Source of the DNA: Oscillospiraceae bacterium
Lineage (GTDB): Bacteria; Bacillota; Clostridia; Oscillospirales; Ruminococcaceae
DNA length: 64,000 bases
Reading direction: 5' to 3'
Assembly (NCBI GenBank): GCA_020024155.1
Contig: JAHHUE010000003.1
Location: forward strand, 5,025 to 69,024
Of this stretch, positions 16,543 to 24,797 are shown one piece after another. The translations under genes and the position numbers were made by a program. The notes under the pieces were generated by a model that was not told the origin of the DNA, searched no databases, and saw nothing but the letters and a program-made list of their open reading frames with translations. Within the stretch, counting starts at the first letter, position 1; every line of letters starts with the position of its first letter.

Positions 16543-17202
16543 TTAAATCAAAAACATCCTAGCTATTATATCAACAAAAACTGTAATCTTATCAATAACT
16601 GAAAACACCATTGATGTCAAAATGCCTAATGGCAAATCCAAAATACCTGTTACAAGTACAAAAAACAAGCCAATGAAAATATACTGTTCGTATTCCATTA
16701 CTTTGAAATAGAATTTATCTGGAAGGATATAGTTAAAAATTCTTGAGCCATCAAATGGAGGGAATGGCAAAAGATTAAAAATTGCCAAAGAAATATTTAT
16801 TTGGCACATTGTTGCAAAAATAGTAAACAATGTTGAAATAACTACATTTGTACCAAAAGCCAAGCCAATATGTGAAAGCATTTTTGCAATTGCAAGGCTT
16901 ATTGTTGCCAAAATAAGATTTGAAATAGGGCCTGCTGCTGCTGAAATTGCCATACCTTTTTTTCTATCATCAAAATTGTTTGGATTTATAGGCACAGGTT
17001 TTGCCCAGCCTATACCTGTTAAAATAAGTGCCAAAGAACCAACAAGGTCAAAATGAGCCATAGGGTTCAAAGTCAATCTTCCCTGATATCTTGCAGTTGG
17101 GTCACCAAGTTTGTCTGCAACATAAGCATGAGCTGCTTCATGTACAGGAATTGTTGTCACAAGGACAATTGCTCTTACAATAATACTAAAAATATCCATC
17201 AA
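16543..17202 (-). CDS. Site-2 protease family zinc metalloprotease (M50)
   Basis: A 219-residue integral membrane protein with the zinc motif HEAAH at residues 21-25 in the first helix and an NPMAHFDLVGSLAL segment that supplies the third ligand, as in the SpoIVFB/YwhC-like short M50 proteins without PDZ domains. Further helices follow at about 83-105, 118-140 and 160-180. These enzymes cut within membranes, and their gene commonly stands directly before scpA-scpB, as here. The substrate is unknown. The ATG is preceded by AGGAG, and a strong promoter lies upstream. Confidence 0.92.
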   Translation of the reverse strand: MMDIFSIIVRAIVLVTTIPVHEAAHAYVADKLGDPTARYQGRLTLNPMAHFDLVGSLALILTGIGWAKPVPINPNNFDDRKKGMAISAAAGPISNLILATISLAIAKMLSHIGLAFGTNVVISTLFTIFATMCQINISLAIFNLLPFPPFDGSRIFNYILPDKFYFKVMEYEQYIFIGLFFVLVTGILDLPLGILTSMVFSVIDKITVFVDIIARMFLI

Positions 17203-17239
17203 ATTCTCCTATTATTACTAATATTAATCTAATATCTTA

Positions 17240-17268
17240 ATTATATTGGTTTATTCATCTTTTTTCAA
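17240..17268 (-). promoter_or_regulatory. Promoter of the site-2 protease/scpAB/rluB operon
   Basis: On the minus strand TTGAAA (17268-17263), 17 bp, then a perfect TATAAT (17245-17240). It should drive all seven genes down to 13024, since no terminator is visible between them. Confidence 0.75.
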
Positions 17269-17347
17269 GTGCCAACCATTTATAGCCTTGTATTTATATA
17301 TTATAATATTATTGTGATAATTTTTAAAAAATAATTGCAATTTATAC

Positions 17348-17376
17348 TTGATATTCTTATAGCTTTGTGGTAAACT
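17348..17376 (+). promoter_or_regulatory. Upstream promoter of rpmB
   Basis: TTGATA at 17348-17353, a 17 bp spacer, then TAAACT at 17371-17376. Transcripts from it would include the hairpin at 17395-17420. Confidence 0.5.
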
Positions 17377-17394
17377 AATTTAGCAACGATAAAG

Positions 17395-17420
17395 AATGCA
17401 ATTTTGGGTATTGCATTTTT
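17395..17420 (+). terminator. Terminator-like hairpin in the rpmB leader (possible attenuator)
   Basis: AATGCAAT pairs with ATTGCATT around a 7-base loop, followed directly by TTT, then ATAATTTTTA. It lies between the two rpmB promoters and could stop transcripts from the first one. Confidence 0.45.
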
Positions 17421-17439
17421 ATAATTTTTATGCTAGAAT
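17411..17439 (+). promoter_or_regulatory. Proximal promoter of rpmB
   Basis: TTGCAT at 17411-17416 and TAGAAT at 17434-17439 with a 17 bp spacer and an extended TG before the -10. The -35 overlaps the right arm of the leader hairpin. Confidence 0.55.
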
Positions 17440-17474
17440 GTTATAGTTGATTAAATTTTAGGAGGTGCAACAGA

Positions 17475-17663
17475 ATGGCAAAATGTGATTGTTGTGGTAA
17501 AGGTGTTAACTTTGGTATCAAAGTTTCTCACTCTCATAGACGCTCAAACAGAGCTTGGAAACCAAATGTAAAAAGAGTTAAAGCTATCGTAGACGGTTCT
17601 CCACGCTATATTCACGCTTGCACCAGATGTCTTCGCTCTGGTAAGGTAACAAGAGCTCTCTAA
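17475..17663 (+). CDS. rpmB: 50S ribosomal protein L28, zinc-binding form
   Basis: L28 is 62 residues here, a normal size. It has two CxxC pairs, CDCC at residues 4-7 and CTRC near 53-56, which identify the zinc-binding C+ form. SHSHRRSNRAWKPN is the rRNA-contacting region. The ATG follows AGGAGG. It forms a single-gene unit ended by a terminator. Confidence 0.97.
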   Translation: MAKCDCCGKGVNFGIKVSHSHRRSNRAWKPNVKRVKAIVDGSPRYIHACTRCLRSGKVTRAL

Positions 17664-17685
17664 TTTTAAAAAAGAAGAAAATTAC

Positions 17686-17723
17686 AGCTGACTTATTGTT
17701 AATGATAGGTCAGCTATTTTTTT
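17686..17723 (+). terminator. Terminator of rpmB
   Basis: AGCTGAC pairs with GTCAGCT across a 16-base loop, followed by ATTTTTTT. Confidence 0.85.
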
Positions 17724-17755
17724 GTTTTGTATCAGTAATTTAAAACGGAGGTAAA

Positions 17756-18379
17756 ATGCAATATTCAAGTATAAAAAACAAAATTACACATTATTTATTA
17801 TTGACTGTTGGCACTGGTATTCTAGCTTTCGGATTATTTAACATTCACGAACAAAGCCAAATAACTGAAGGTGGAGTTCTTGGTGTAATATTACTTTTAA
17901 ATCATTGGTTTAAAATCAGCCCTAGTATTTCTGGTATTATAATAGATTTATCCTGTTACTTGCTTGGTTGGAAATTGTTTGGCAGTCAATTTTTAAAAAA
18001 TGCACTTTTTGCATCATTTTCATTTTCTTTATGGTATTCAGTATGGGAAAAAGCTGGATATATGCTGCCAAATTTTTCTAACAACCCAATAATTGCATCT
18101 ATTTTAGGGGCATTGTTTGTGGGTATAAGTGTAGGTATTGTTATAAGACAAGGTGGCGCAGCTGGTGGTGATGATGTTTTGGCTCTTGCAATTTCAAAAG
18201 CCGTTAAATGTAAAATCTCTCAAGCTTACTTAGTAACAGATATAATAATTCTTCTGTTATCACTATCATATATTCCTTTTTCAAAAATATTTTACTCTCT
18301 TATAACAGTAATTTTATCATCTTTTATAATAGACAAGGTACAGTCTATGGGTTCAAAATCTACATTACAAATGGCTTAA
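17756..18379 (+). CDS. YitT/YczE-family membrane protein
   Basis: A 207-residue protein with about five hydrophobic helices. It matches the YitT group: GTGILAFGLFNIHEQSQITEGG near the N terminus, GALFVGISVGIVIRQGGAAGGDD in the middle (the most conserved part of the family) and a C-terminal helix ILSSFIIDKVQ. Several YitT proteins are thought to be transporters, but no substrate is established. It lacks the soluble DUF2179 domain of longer relatives. The ATG is set by GGAGG seven bases upstream. Confidence 0.85.
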   Translation: MQYSSIKNKITHYLLLTVGTGILAFGLFNIHEQSQITEGGVLGVILLLNHWFKISPSISGIIIDLSCYLLGWKLFGSQFLKNALFASFSFSLWYSVWEKAGYMLPNFSNNPIIASILGALFVGISVGIVIRQGGAAGGDDVLALAISKAVKCKISQAYLVTDIIILLLSLSYIPFSKIFYSLITVILSSFIIDKVQSMGSKSTLQMA

Positions 18380-18396
18380 TTAGTAAATTATAAAAT

Positions 18397-18424
18397 AAAA
18401 AGGACGGAAATTCCGTCCTTTTTA
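18397..18424. terminator. Two-way terminator between the YitT gene and glyS
   Basis: AAAAAGGACGG and CCGTCCTTTTT pair around an AAATT loop, with T runs on both strands. It serves the two convergent genes. Confidence 0.9.
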
Positions 18425-18430
18425 TTTTAA

Positions 18431-19810
18431 TTAAAATTCAATTTTATTTGCAATATATTCTTTAAGGTCTTTAATTGCAACTCTTTCCTGTTGCATTGTA
18501 TCTCTGTCACGAACTGTTACGCAACCATCTTCAACACTTTCAAAGTCATATGTAATGCAAAGAGGTGTACCAATTTCATCCTGACGGCGATATCTTTTAC
18601 CGATAGAACCAGCTTCATCGTAGTCAATCATAAAGTATTTCTGTAACTGATGGTAAACTTCTGTTGCCTGCTCACTCAATTTTTTGGAAAGTGGCAAGAT
18701 ACAAGCTTTGTATGGAGCAAGTGTTGGGTGTAAATGAAGAACAACTCTTGTATCGTTCTTTTCTGCATCAACAACTTCTTCATCATAAGCTTCTATAAGC
18801 AATGCAAGAGCAACACGGTCTGCACCAAGAGATGGTTCAATAACATGTGGAATGTAGTGTTCGTTTGTTTCTGGGTCAAAGTATTCAATTGGTTTACCAC
18901 ACTGTTCAGAGTGCTGTGTAAGGTCAAATGAACCTCTGTCAGCAATACCCCAAAGTTCACCCCAACCAAATGGGAACATAAATTCAATATCTGTTGTTGC
19001 TGTTGAGTAGTGAGAAAGTTCTTCTTGTGCGTGGTCACGAAGTTTAAGATTTTCTTCTTTCATACCAAGAGAAAGCAACCAGTTATAGCAGTATTCTCTC
19101 CAATATTTAAACCATTCCATATTTGTGCCTGGTTTGATGAAGAATTCAAGTTCCATCTGTTCAAACTCTCTTGTACGGAATGTAAAGTTACCTGGTGTAA
19201 TTTCGTTACGAAAGCTCTTACCAATCTGAGCAACGCCAAATGGCAATTTTCTTCTTGTTGTTCTTTGAATATTAGCAAAGTTTACAAATATACCTTGTGC
19301 TGTTTCTGGACGAAGAAAGATTTCGTTTTTAGCATCTTCTGTAACGCCTTGGAATGTTTTAAACATAAGATTGAATTTTCTTATATCTGTAAAGTTTGTG
19401 CCACCACATTCTGGGCAAGTAATGCCTTTTTCTGTGATAAAAGCTCTCATCTGTTCATTAGACCAACCTGCACATTCAAAGCCTGCATCTTCAATAAGTT
19501 TGTCTGCACGATGACGAGTTTTACAATCTTTACAGTCCATAAGTGGGTCAGAGAAACCACCTACATGGCCTGAAGCAACCCAAACTTGAGGGTTCATCAA
19601 AATTGCACTATCAAGACCAACATTGTATGGACTTTCCTGAACAAATTTCTTTCTCCATGCTGCTTTTACATTATTTTTAAATTCAACACCTAATGGGCCG
19701 TAGTCCCAAGTGTTTGCAAGACCACCATAAATTTCACTGCCTGCATATACAAAGCCTCTGCCTTTGCATAAAGCAATGATTTTTTCCATTGTTTTATCCT
19801 GATTTAACAT
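18431..19810 (-). CDS. glyS: Glycine-tRNA ligase, homodimeric class II
   Basis: This single-chain glycyl-tRNA synthetase charges tRNA-Gly. The class II motifs are visible: RGFVYAGSEIYGGLANTWDYGPLG at the start, motif 2 with IGKSFRNEITPGNFTFRTREFEQMELEFF and motif 3 with VIEPSLGADRVALALLIEAY. A C-terminal anticodon-binding domain follows. A zinc knuckle with CKDC and CPEC lies near residues 95-160. I choose the ATG at 19810 (459 residues). The open frame extends to a GTG at 19822, but GGAGG of the ribosome binding site covers those codons. No T-box leader is visible upstream. Confidence 0.96.
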   Translation of the reverse strand: MLNQDKTMEKIIALCKGRGFVYAGSEIYGGLANTWDYGPLGVEFKNNVKAAWRKKFVQESPYNVGLDSAILMNPQVWVASGHVGGFSDPLMDCKDCKTRHRADKLIEDAGFECAGWSNEQMRAFITEKGITCPECGGTNFTDIRKFNLMFKTFQGVTEDAKNEIFLRPETAQGIFVNFANIQRTTRRKLPFGVAQIGKSFRNEITPGNFTFRTREFEQMELEFFIKPGTNMEWFKYWREYCYNWLLSLGMKEENLKLRDHAQEELSHYSTATTDIEFMFPFGWGELWGIADRGSFDLTQHSEQCGKPIEYFDPETNEHYIPHVIEPSLGADRVALALLIEAYDEEVVDAEKNDTRVVLHLHPTLAPYKACILPLSKKLSEQATEVYHQLQKYFMIDYDEAGSIGKRYRRQDEIGTPLCITYDFESVEDGCVTVRDRDTMQQERVAIKDLKEYIANKIEF

Positions 19811-19839
19811 CTCTGCCTCCACATATTATATAGCTTGAT

Positions 19840-19861
19840 AATAGTATATATTCATACTATT
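19840..19861. promoter_or_regulatory. Inverted repeat upstream of glyS
   Basis: AATAGTAT and ATACTATT are perfect 8-bp arms separated by 6 bp, about 30 bp before the glyS start and just upstream of a TATAAT-like box on the minus strand. It may be an operator. The AT-rich setting lowers confidence. Confidence 0.3.
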
Positions 19862-20035
19862 ATATAATAAACTTTTAGAAGATTTTAGTCAATAGACAAT
19901 AGGTTTTTAACTTATTTTGATTTTAAGAAAAACTATAATAATTTTCACTTGATTTATTTGTCAAAATATTATAAATTATTATAGTATGTGATTATTTATA
20001 CATAAAATATAAAAAATATATTATAAGGAGACATT

Positions 20036-21373
20036 ATGAAAATACTTAAAGATTCAAGATTTTACAAATTTTTAATACCTTCTCTAATTGGTATATTTTT
20101 GTTTATAACACCAATAAGTCAAAATGGTCATTTAACAATACCAGTTGCAGTTTTTGCAAACAAACTCCTAGATTTTATAGGCGATAAAAGCCTTTTAATT
20201 ATTTATATTCTTATTTCTATAAGCACCATAATAACAATATTACATAAAATCTTTAAATTCAAATTTATAAAAATAGACCCTAAAATAGACAATCTTTTTA
20301 GTCCTTCTAGTTTTTGGTTTTGGGTTAGAGTTACAGGTTTTATATTTGCAAATATGATTTTCTGGGGCGTTGGTCCAGAAGCTGTTATTAGTGATAATAC
20401 CGGCAGTCTTATTGCAAATGACCTTATGCCTATTCTTGTTTGTGTATTTTTACTTGCAGGTTTTCTTTTGGCTTTGTTATTAAACTTTGGTTTGTTGGAC
20501 TTTTTCGGCTCTTTGCTTATAAAAGTTATGCGTCCTTTATTTAACTTACCAGGACGCAGTGCGTTAGACTGTATTGCTTCATGGCTTGGAGATGGTTCAA
20601 TTGGTGTTCTTTTAACAAGTAAGCAGTACGAAGAAGGTTTTTACTCAAAAAGAGAAGCTACTGTAATTGCAACAACTTTTTCTGCCGTAAGTATCACTTT
20701 TGCACTTGTTGTTATAAGTGAAGTTGGCCTTGAACATATGTTCCTTCCTTTCTATTTTACAGTTTCTATTGCAGGTATAGTTGCCGCAATAATCGTACCA
20801 AAATTTGCTCCTTTGTCCAAAATTCCAGACTCATATTGTGTAGAAAATCCTGTTAAAGAATCTATTCCTGAAAACGTATCCAGTTTTAAATATGGTATGT
20901 CACTTGCTTTGAAAAAAGCAGAAAATGCACCAACTGTTAAAAGCTTTATCAAAGAAGGAATAGAAAATGTTTTTGAAATGTGGTTTGGAACATTGCCTGT
21001 AATTCTTGCTCTTGGTACAGTTGCACTTATCATTGCAGAGTACACTCCTGTATTTAAAATACTTGGTATTCCATTTATTCCAATATACAAATTACTTGCT
21101 ATTCCAGAGGCTGAGCTTGCCAGTCAAACAGTTATTGTAGGCTTTGCTGATATGTTCTTGCCAAGTGTTATTGCAAGTGGAATACAAAGCGAAATGACAC
21201 GCTTTGTAGTTGCAGCAACAAGTGTTACACAGCTTATTTATATGTCTGAAATAGGCAGTATAATAATGGGCAGCAAAATACCTGTTTCTATTAAAAATCT
21301 TTTTATCATTTTCCTTGAAAGAACAATAGTTACATTGCCAGTTATCGCTCTTATTGCACATTTAATTTTTTAA
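20036..21373 (+). CDS. YjiH-type nucleoside-recognition (Gate) membrane protein
   Basis: A 445-residue polytopic protein with about 8-10 hydrophobic helices. It matches the YjiH family carrying the nucleoside-recognition Gate domain: VRPLFNLPGRSALDCIASWLGDGSIGVLL-like segments near residues 165-195 and a second Gate half around 320-430 ending SEIGSIIMGSKIPVSIKNL. The substrate is not established. Spore proteins SpoVV and SpmA/SpmB share the domain but differ in length. The ATG follows AAGGAG. It appears to be transcribed alone and ends at a terminator before the tRNA gene. Confidence 0.82.
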   Translation: MKILKDSRFYKFLIPSLIGIFLFITPISQNGHLTIPVAVFANKLLDFIGDKSLLIIYILISISTIITILHKIFKFKFIKIDPKIDNLFSPSSFWFWVRVTGFIFANMIFWGVGPEAVISDNTGSLIANDLMPILVCVFLLAGFLLALLLNFGLLDFFGSLLIKVMRPLFNLPGRSALDCIASWLGDGSIGVLLTSKQYEEGFYSKREATVIATTFSAVSITFALVVISEVGLEHMFLPFYFTVSIAGIVAAIIVPKFAPLSKIPDSYCVENPVKESIPENVSSFKYGMSLALKKAENAPTVKSFIKEGIENVFEMWFGTLPVILALGTVALIIAEYTPVFKILGIPFIPIYKLLAIPEAELASQTVIVGFADMFLPSVIASGIQSEMTRFVVAATSVTQLIYMSEIGSIIMGSKIPVSIKNLFIIFLERTIVTLPVIALIAHLIF

Positions 21374-21388
21374 TATTAAATTATTCAC

Positions 21389-21416
21389 AAAAGGCCACAA
21401 TTAAAGTGGTCTTTTC
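21389..21416 (+). terminator. Terminator after the YjiH-type gene
   Basis: AAAGGCCAC pairs with GTGGTCTTT (one G-U) around AATTAAA, followed by TCTATTTTA. Confidence 0.75.
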
Positions 21417-21473
21417 TATTTTATTAACTCTTATTTTATGTTATAATATTAATGTTTCTATTTAATGTGTTAT

Positions 21474-21550
21474 GCGCTTATAGCTCAGTTGGATAGAGCG
21501 TTCGGCTCCGACCCGAAAGGCCGCTGGTTCGATTCCAGTTAAGCGCACCA
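21474..21550 (+). tRNA. tRNA-Arg (anticodon CCG)
   Basis: A full cloverleaf of 77 bases including an encoded CCA. The acceptor stem GCGCTTA pairs with TAAGCGC, the D arm is GCTC/GAGC, the anticodon stem TTCGG/CCGAA encloses the loop CTCCGAC with anticodon CCG, and the T arm contains TTCGATT. It reads CGG, a rare arginine codon in an AT-rich genome. A TATAAT box lies at 21442-21447. Confidence 0.97.
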
Positions 21551-21610
21551 AAACTTATTTATATAAAATTTTATCAGCACAGATTTATTACAATTAAAAG
21601 GAAAATATTT

Positions 21611-22408
21611 ATGAATATTCTGGTAGGTGATTTAGCAAAACTTTTTGGGATTTCCAGTCAATCTCTTCATTATTATGAAAAGATTGGAATTTTAAAGCCT
21701 GAAAAAGATATTGTAAACGATTATAGGTATTACAATATATCTGATTTTAGTAAGCTTGGAGCATTGAGAAAGCTTAGAAATGCTGATTTTTCTATGTATG
21801 ATAGCTTGGATATATTTAATAGCAAAAATTACAATGAAGTAATTGATAAATATAATCAAAAAAAGCAAGAGTTACTTGAAGATATTGAGAAAAAGCAGAA
21901 AGTTATTGAAAAATTAAACTATGCAACCCATTTATATGAAAAATATAATACTTATGGAAGTAAAATTTATATAGAGCAACTACCATCTTTTTTACGATTT
22001 GAGTCTGCTGACACTCATATTATTTTTCAAAATAAAAAAATGAAAACTGAGGCTATGCCTTGGTTTATAAGTATTTTGCATACATTTTCCTGTCAGATGT
22101 TTTACTATAATGATTGCGAAAAAAGCTCATTTTCTCATTTCACTCACGGTATGATTACAGATGTTGATACTGCAAAATATTTAAATTTAAAGGTTACCGA
22201 AAATGTTATGCATATTGATGGTGGTAACTTTATCTGCTGTTTATTTGAATCCGGACAAGATTCAAATGTTGTCAAAAGTAAAATTCAACAATCTCTTGAA
22301 TTTGCCAAAAGCAACAATATTAAAATTCGTGGAAACCCTTGTGCTATAAACATTTTTAGTTATCAAGACAAAAAATTTTTTAATCAGATTTTAATTCCTA
22401 TTTTTTAA
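21611..22408 (+). CDS. MerR-family transcriptional regulator
   Basis: A 265-residue regulator. Residues 1-70 form a MerR winged helix-turn-helix (ILVGDLAKLFGISSQSLHYY, then EKIGILKPEKDIVNDYRYY), followed by a coiled coil at about 80-118 (many K, E, Q) that makes the dimer. The C-terminal 150 residues form an effector domain that resembles the ligand-binding domains of BltR/BmrR-type regulators only in layout, so I do not name an inducer. The next gene, a flavin reductase on the opposite strand, has a 19-bp-spaced promoter of the kind MerR proteins act on, which makes it a candidate target. Confidence 0.88.
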   Translation: MNILVGDLAKLFGISSQSLHYYEKIGILKPEKDIVNDYRYYNISDFSKLGALRKLRNADFSMYDSLDIFNSKNYNEVIDKYNQKKQELLEDIEKKQKVIEKLNYATHLYEKYNTYGSKIYIEQLPSFLRFESADTHIIFQNKKMKTEAMPWFISILHTFSCQMFYYNDCEKSSFSHFTHGMITDVDTAKYLNLKVTENVMHIDGGNFICCLFESGQDSNVVKSKIQQSLEFAKSNNIKIRGNPCAINIFSYQDKKFFNQILIPIF

Positions 22409-22431
22409 AATTTAATAATTAAACAAATAAA

Positions 22432-22463
22432 AACTTCGGTATGAAATACATCATACCGAAGTT
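22432..22463. terminator. Two-way terminator between the MerR gene and the flavoprotein gene
   Basis: AACTTCGGTATGA pairs with TCATACCGAAGTT over 13 bp with a 6-base loop. A T-rich run follows on the plus strand. Confidence 0.88.
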
Positions 22464-22498
22464 CTTATATTTTTTAGAAGAATTAAATCATGTATATC

Positions 22499-24589
22499 TT
22501 ATTTAATTTCTGCCTTCATTGTATCTGCTGCGATAGCGCCAAATGCCATTGCAGAGTCAAATCCATAAGCATAGTTTCTACCGTCTTTTTGTTCAACAGA
22601 ACCACAAACATCGCCTGCTGCATAAAGACCTGGAATTATATTGCCTTCTTCTGTCAATACACGAGCAGAAGTGTCTATTTTCAAACCACCTGTTGTCAAG
22701 TAAACATTAGGGTCAACTCTGATTGCCCAAACGCCTGTTGAATGTTCTATATAAGGAAGATTTTCTCTGCCCCATTCATCTTTTTCATTTGCCAATGACA
22801 ATTCGTTATTTTTGTTAACTGTTTCTACCAAGTTAGGAAGATTCAATTCTTTTGCACATTTTTCCAAAGAATCATATTTTACAGCTTCGCCTTTTTCAAA
22901 TATAGCTTTGTAAATATCAAAACCGTATGATTCATTATCGCAAGTCATAACTGCTGCTGCATCATCAAAGATAAAGTAGAATGTATCTCCGTTAGCTGGG
23001 TCAGCTTTTGCTTTGGCCATTGTAGAATGGTTATCTTTCATAATATTACCAAACTGGTCACCATTTACATTTACAATGATACCTGGTGTTGTATGGTGCA
23101 TAAATGCAAGTTCAAAATGGCTGTCATAACTTGCCAAGAATCCTGGAACATGTCCACCCATACCTTCAATACCTGCACCGTATTCCATAGCCAATAACAT
23201 ACCATCACCTGTCAAAGATACTGGTGCATTAAAGTAGTTGTTAGCCCAATCTGGATAATATTTTTCAATTAATTCTTGGTTTTTTGCAAAACTACCAGAT
23301 GCAATCAAAACTGCGTCTGCGTTTACATTCCAAGTTGTACCGTCTTTGCCTTCGGCAACAAGGCCTGTAATTCTTCCGGATTCATCCTGTTTCAAGTCTG
23401 TTACAGGTGTTGCATAAATTATACGACCACCTTTTGCTTGAATACGTTTTTCCAAAAATTCCATTGCAAAACCAGTACCACCTTGGTAGCAACCTGGTGC
23501 AAAGTATGGATAAGCATAAGCACTGCGACTACCCAATGTTGTAAAACCAACACCGATGTTTGCCATCCAGTCATACAACTCACCAACTTTTGTAAATACT
23601 GCTTTTGTATATGGCAAATCTCTATTTAAGTTTGGAGAATTTGGGTCTGCTATCTTTAAAAATGCTGAACCAAGATTATCCCAAGTGCTGTACAATGGAC
23701 TACCAAGACCCCAGTTATTGAATATTTCAGAGTCAGAAAGAACAATACCACCATAAGTTGTTGGCATTGAACCACCAGGAATATCTTGTTTTTCAAACAA
23801 AATAATATCTGTTACGCCCATATCCAACAATCTAGCTGCTGCAAATAAGCCTGATGTACCTGCACCCATAATAGCCACTTGTACATTTTCTTCAACTTCT
23901 TTTGTTTCAATTTCTGGTTTTTCTGGTTCAACACTATATTTTGCAACATCACCACCAGCGTTTTCAATTGCTTTTGAAACTGCCTGTTTAATTGCATTTG
24001 ATGTTACTGTTGCACCTGAAACGCTATCAACTGCAATACTTTGTGCTTCCATAATTCTTTCTGGCATTCTTGCTGTTGCATAAGTACCAATACCTTGTGT
24101 TTCATCATGTGAAAGAATTTCAACTTTTCTGATTTCTTCATCAACAAATAAAGTTGAAACGCTAACCATACCTTCGTGACCAACTACATCAACAACATAT
24201 TTACCATCGCTAACTTTTTTATCTGAAACTGGTGTTGATTCTTCACCTTTTGCAGATATAAGTGCTGATTTAACTGCACTTATAAAACCGTTACTAGTGT
24301 ATGTAGCAGAAGCTATAATGTCTACATCTGCTGTATTTCCACTAACCATTTTTTCTGTCAATTCTTCAATTGCTTTACCACCAATTCCTGGTGTTTCTTT
24401 TTCTGCATCAGTTGTGATTTCAACAATTTTGCTGTCATCAACAGTTACATTTACAGTTATATCTCCACCAAAACCTTGTGCACTTGCTGTGTATGTTCCT
24501 GCTGTGTAACCACTATTTTTTTCGCTACATCCAACAGAAACGAGAGCAAATGACATAATTAGTGCTAATAAACTAATTATTTTCTTCAC
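22499..24589 (-). CDS. Lipoprotein flavin-dependent reductase (fumarate/urocanate reductase type)
   Basis: The GTG start at 24589 (AGGAGAG before it) gives 696 residues. A signal peptide ends in the lipobox SVGC with Cys21, so the mature protein is anchored outside the membrane. Two FMN-binding domains follow (about 30-110 and 125-205). The second has the flavin attachment motif SGATVTSN, the first a variant ASATYTSN. An FAD_binding_2 domain with GAGTSGLFAAARLL and GGSMPTTYGG fills the rest. Such extracellular enzymes reduce fumarate, urocanate or similar alkenes as electron acceptors. The usual GERFVNE...RD active-site stretch reads GDQFGNIMKD here, so the catalytic arginine position looks changed and the substrate may differ. 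A longer frame to 24658 is open but unsupported. Confidence 0.88.
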   Translation of the reverse strand: MKKIISLLALIMSFALVSVGCSEKNSGYTAGTYTASAQGFGGDITVNVTVDDSKIVEITTDAEKETPGIGGKAIEELTEKMVSGNTADVDIIASATYTSNGFISAVKSALISAKGEESTPVSDKKVSDGKYVVDVVGHEGMVSVSTLFVDEEIRKVEILSHDETQGIGTYATARMPERIMEAQSIAVDSVSGATVTSNAIKQAVSKAIENAGGDVAKYSVEPEKPEIETKEVEENVQVAIMGAGTSGLFAAARLLDMGVTDIILFEKQDIPGGSMPTTYGGIVLSDSEIFNNWGLGSPLYSTWDNLGSAFLKIADPNSPNLNRDLPYTKAVFTKVGELYDWMANIGVGFTTLGSRSAYAYPYFAPGCYQGGTGFAMEFLEKRIQAKGGRIIYATPVTDLKQDESGRITGLVAEGKDGTTWNVNADAVLIASGSFAKNQELIEKYYPDWANNYFNAPVSLTGDGMLLAMEYGAGIEGMGGHVPGFLASYDSHFELAFMHHTTPGIIVNVNGDQFGNIMKDNHSTMAKAKADPANGDTFYFIFDDAAAVMTCDNESYGFDIYKAIFEKGEAVKYDSLEKCAKELNLPNLVETVNKNNELSLANEKDEWGRENLPYIEHSTGVWAIRVDPNVYLTTGGLKIDTSARVLTEEGNIIPGLYAAGDVCGSVEQKDGRNYAYGFDSAMAFGAIAADTMKAEIK

Positions 24590-24620
24590 TTTTTTCTCTC
24601 CTATGTATTGTATTATTTGT

Positions 24621-24651
24621 TTTATCGGCGCCTTTACAGTTAAATTGTAAA
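24621..24651 (-). promoter_or_regulatory. MerR-type promoter/operator of the flavin reductase gene
   Basis: On the minus strand TTTACA (24651-24646), an unusual 19 bp spacer, then GATAAA (24626-24621). A dyad TTTACA...TGTAAA (24633-24651) overlaps the -35 and spacer. A 19-20 bp spacer with a dyad is typical for promoters activated by MerR proteins, one of which is encoded nearby. Confidence 0.45.
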
Positions 24652-24757
24652 CTATCAAACATTTGAGAGTTCAATACATTTTGGAAAGATTTTGATATAT
24701 AATTAACATTTTATTATATAAAATTGTTGTACAACATATATAAATATTGCATAAATA

Positions 24758-24790
24758 AAAAACTCTGCATTATTTAAAAGCAGAGTTTTT
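24758..24790 (-). terminator. Terminator of the small surface protein gene
   Basis: AAAAACTCTGC pairs with GCAGAGTTTTT over 11 bp. T runs occur on both strands. It lies 7 bases after the stop at 24798. Confidence 0.88.
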
Positions 24791-24797
24791 ATTATTA

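Noticed and set aside
19840..19861. Inverted repeat near glyS as a riboswitch
   Set aside because: It is at or upstream of the probable transcription start and too short to hold an aptamer. An operator remains possible.
18431..20035. T-box leader for glyS
   Set aside because: The 200 bases upstream lack the T-box motif, specifier stem and terminator.
24589..24658. N-terminal extension of the flavin reductase from an ATG at 24658
   Set aside because: It would place a hydrophilic stretch before the signal peptide and overlap the promoter.
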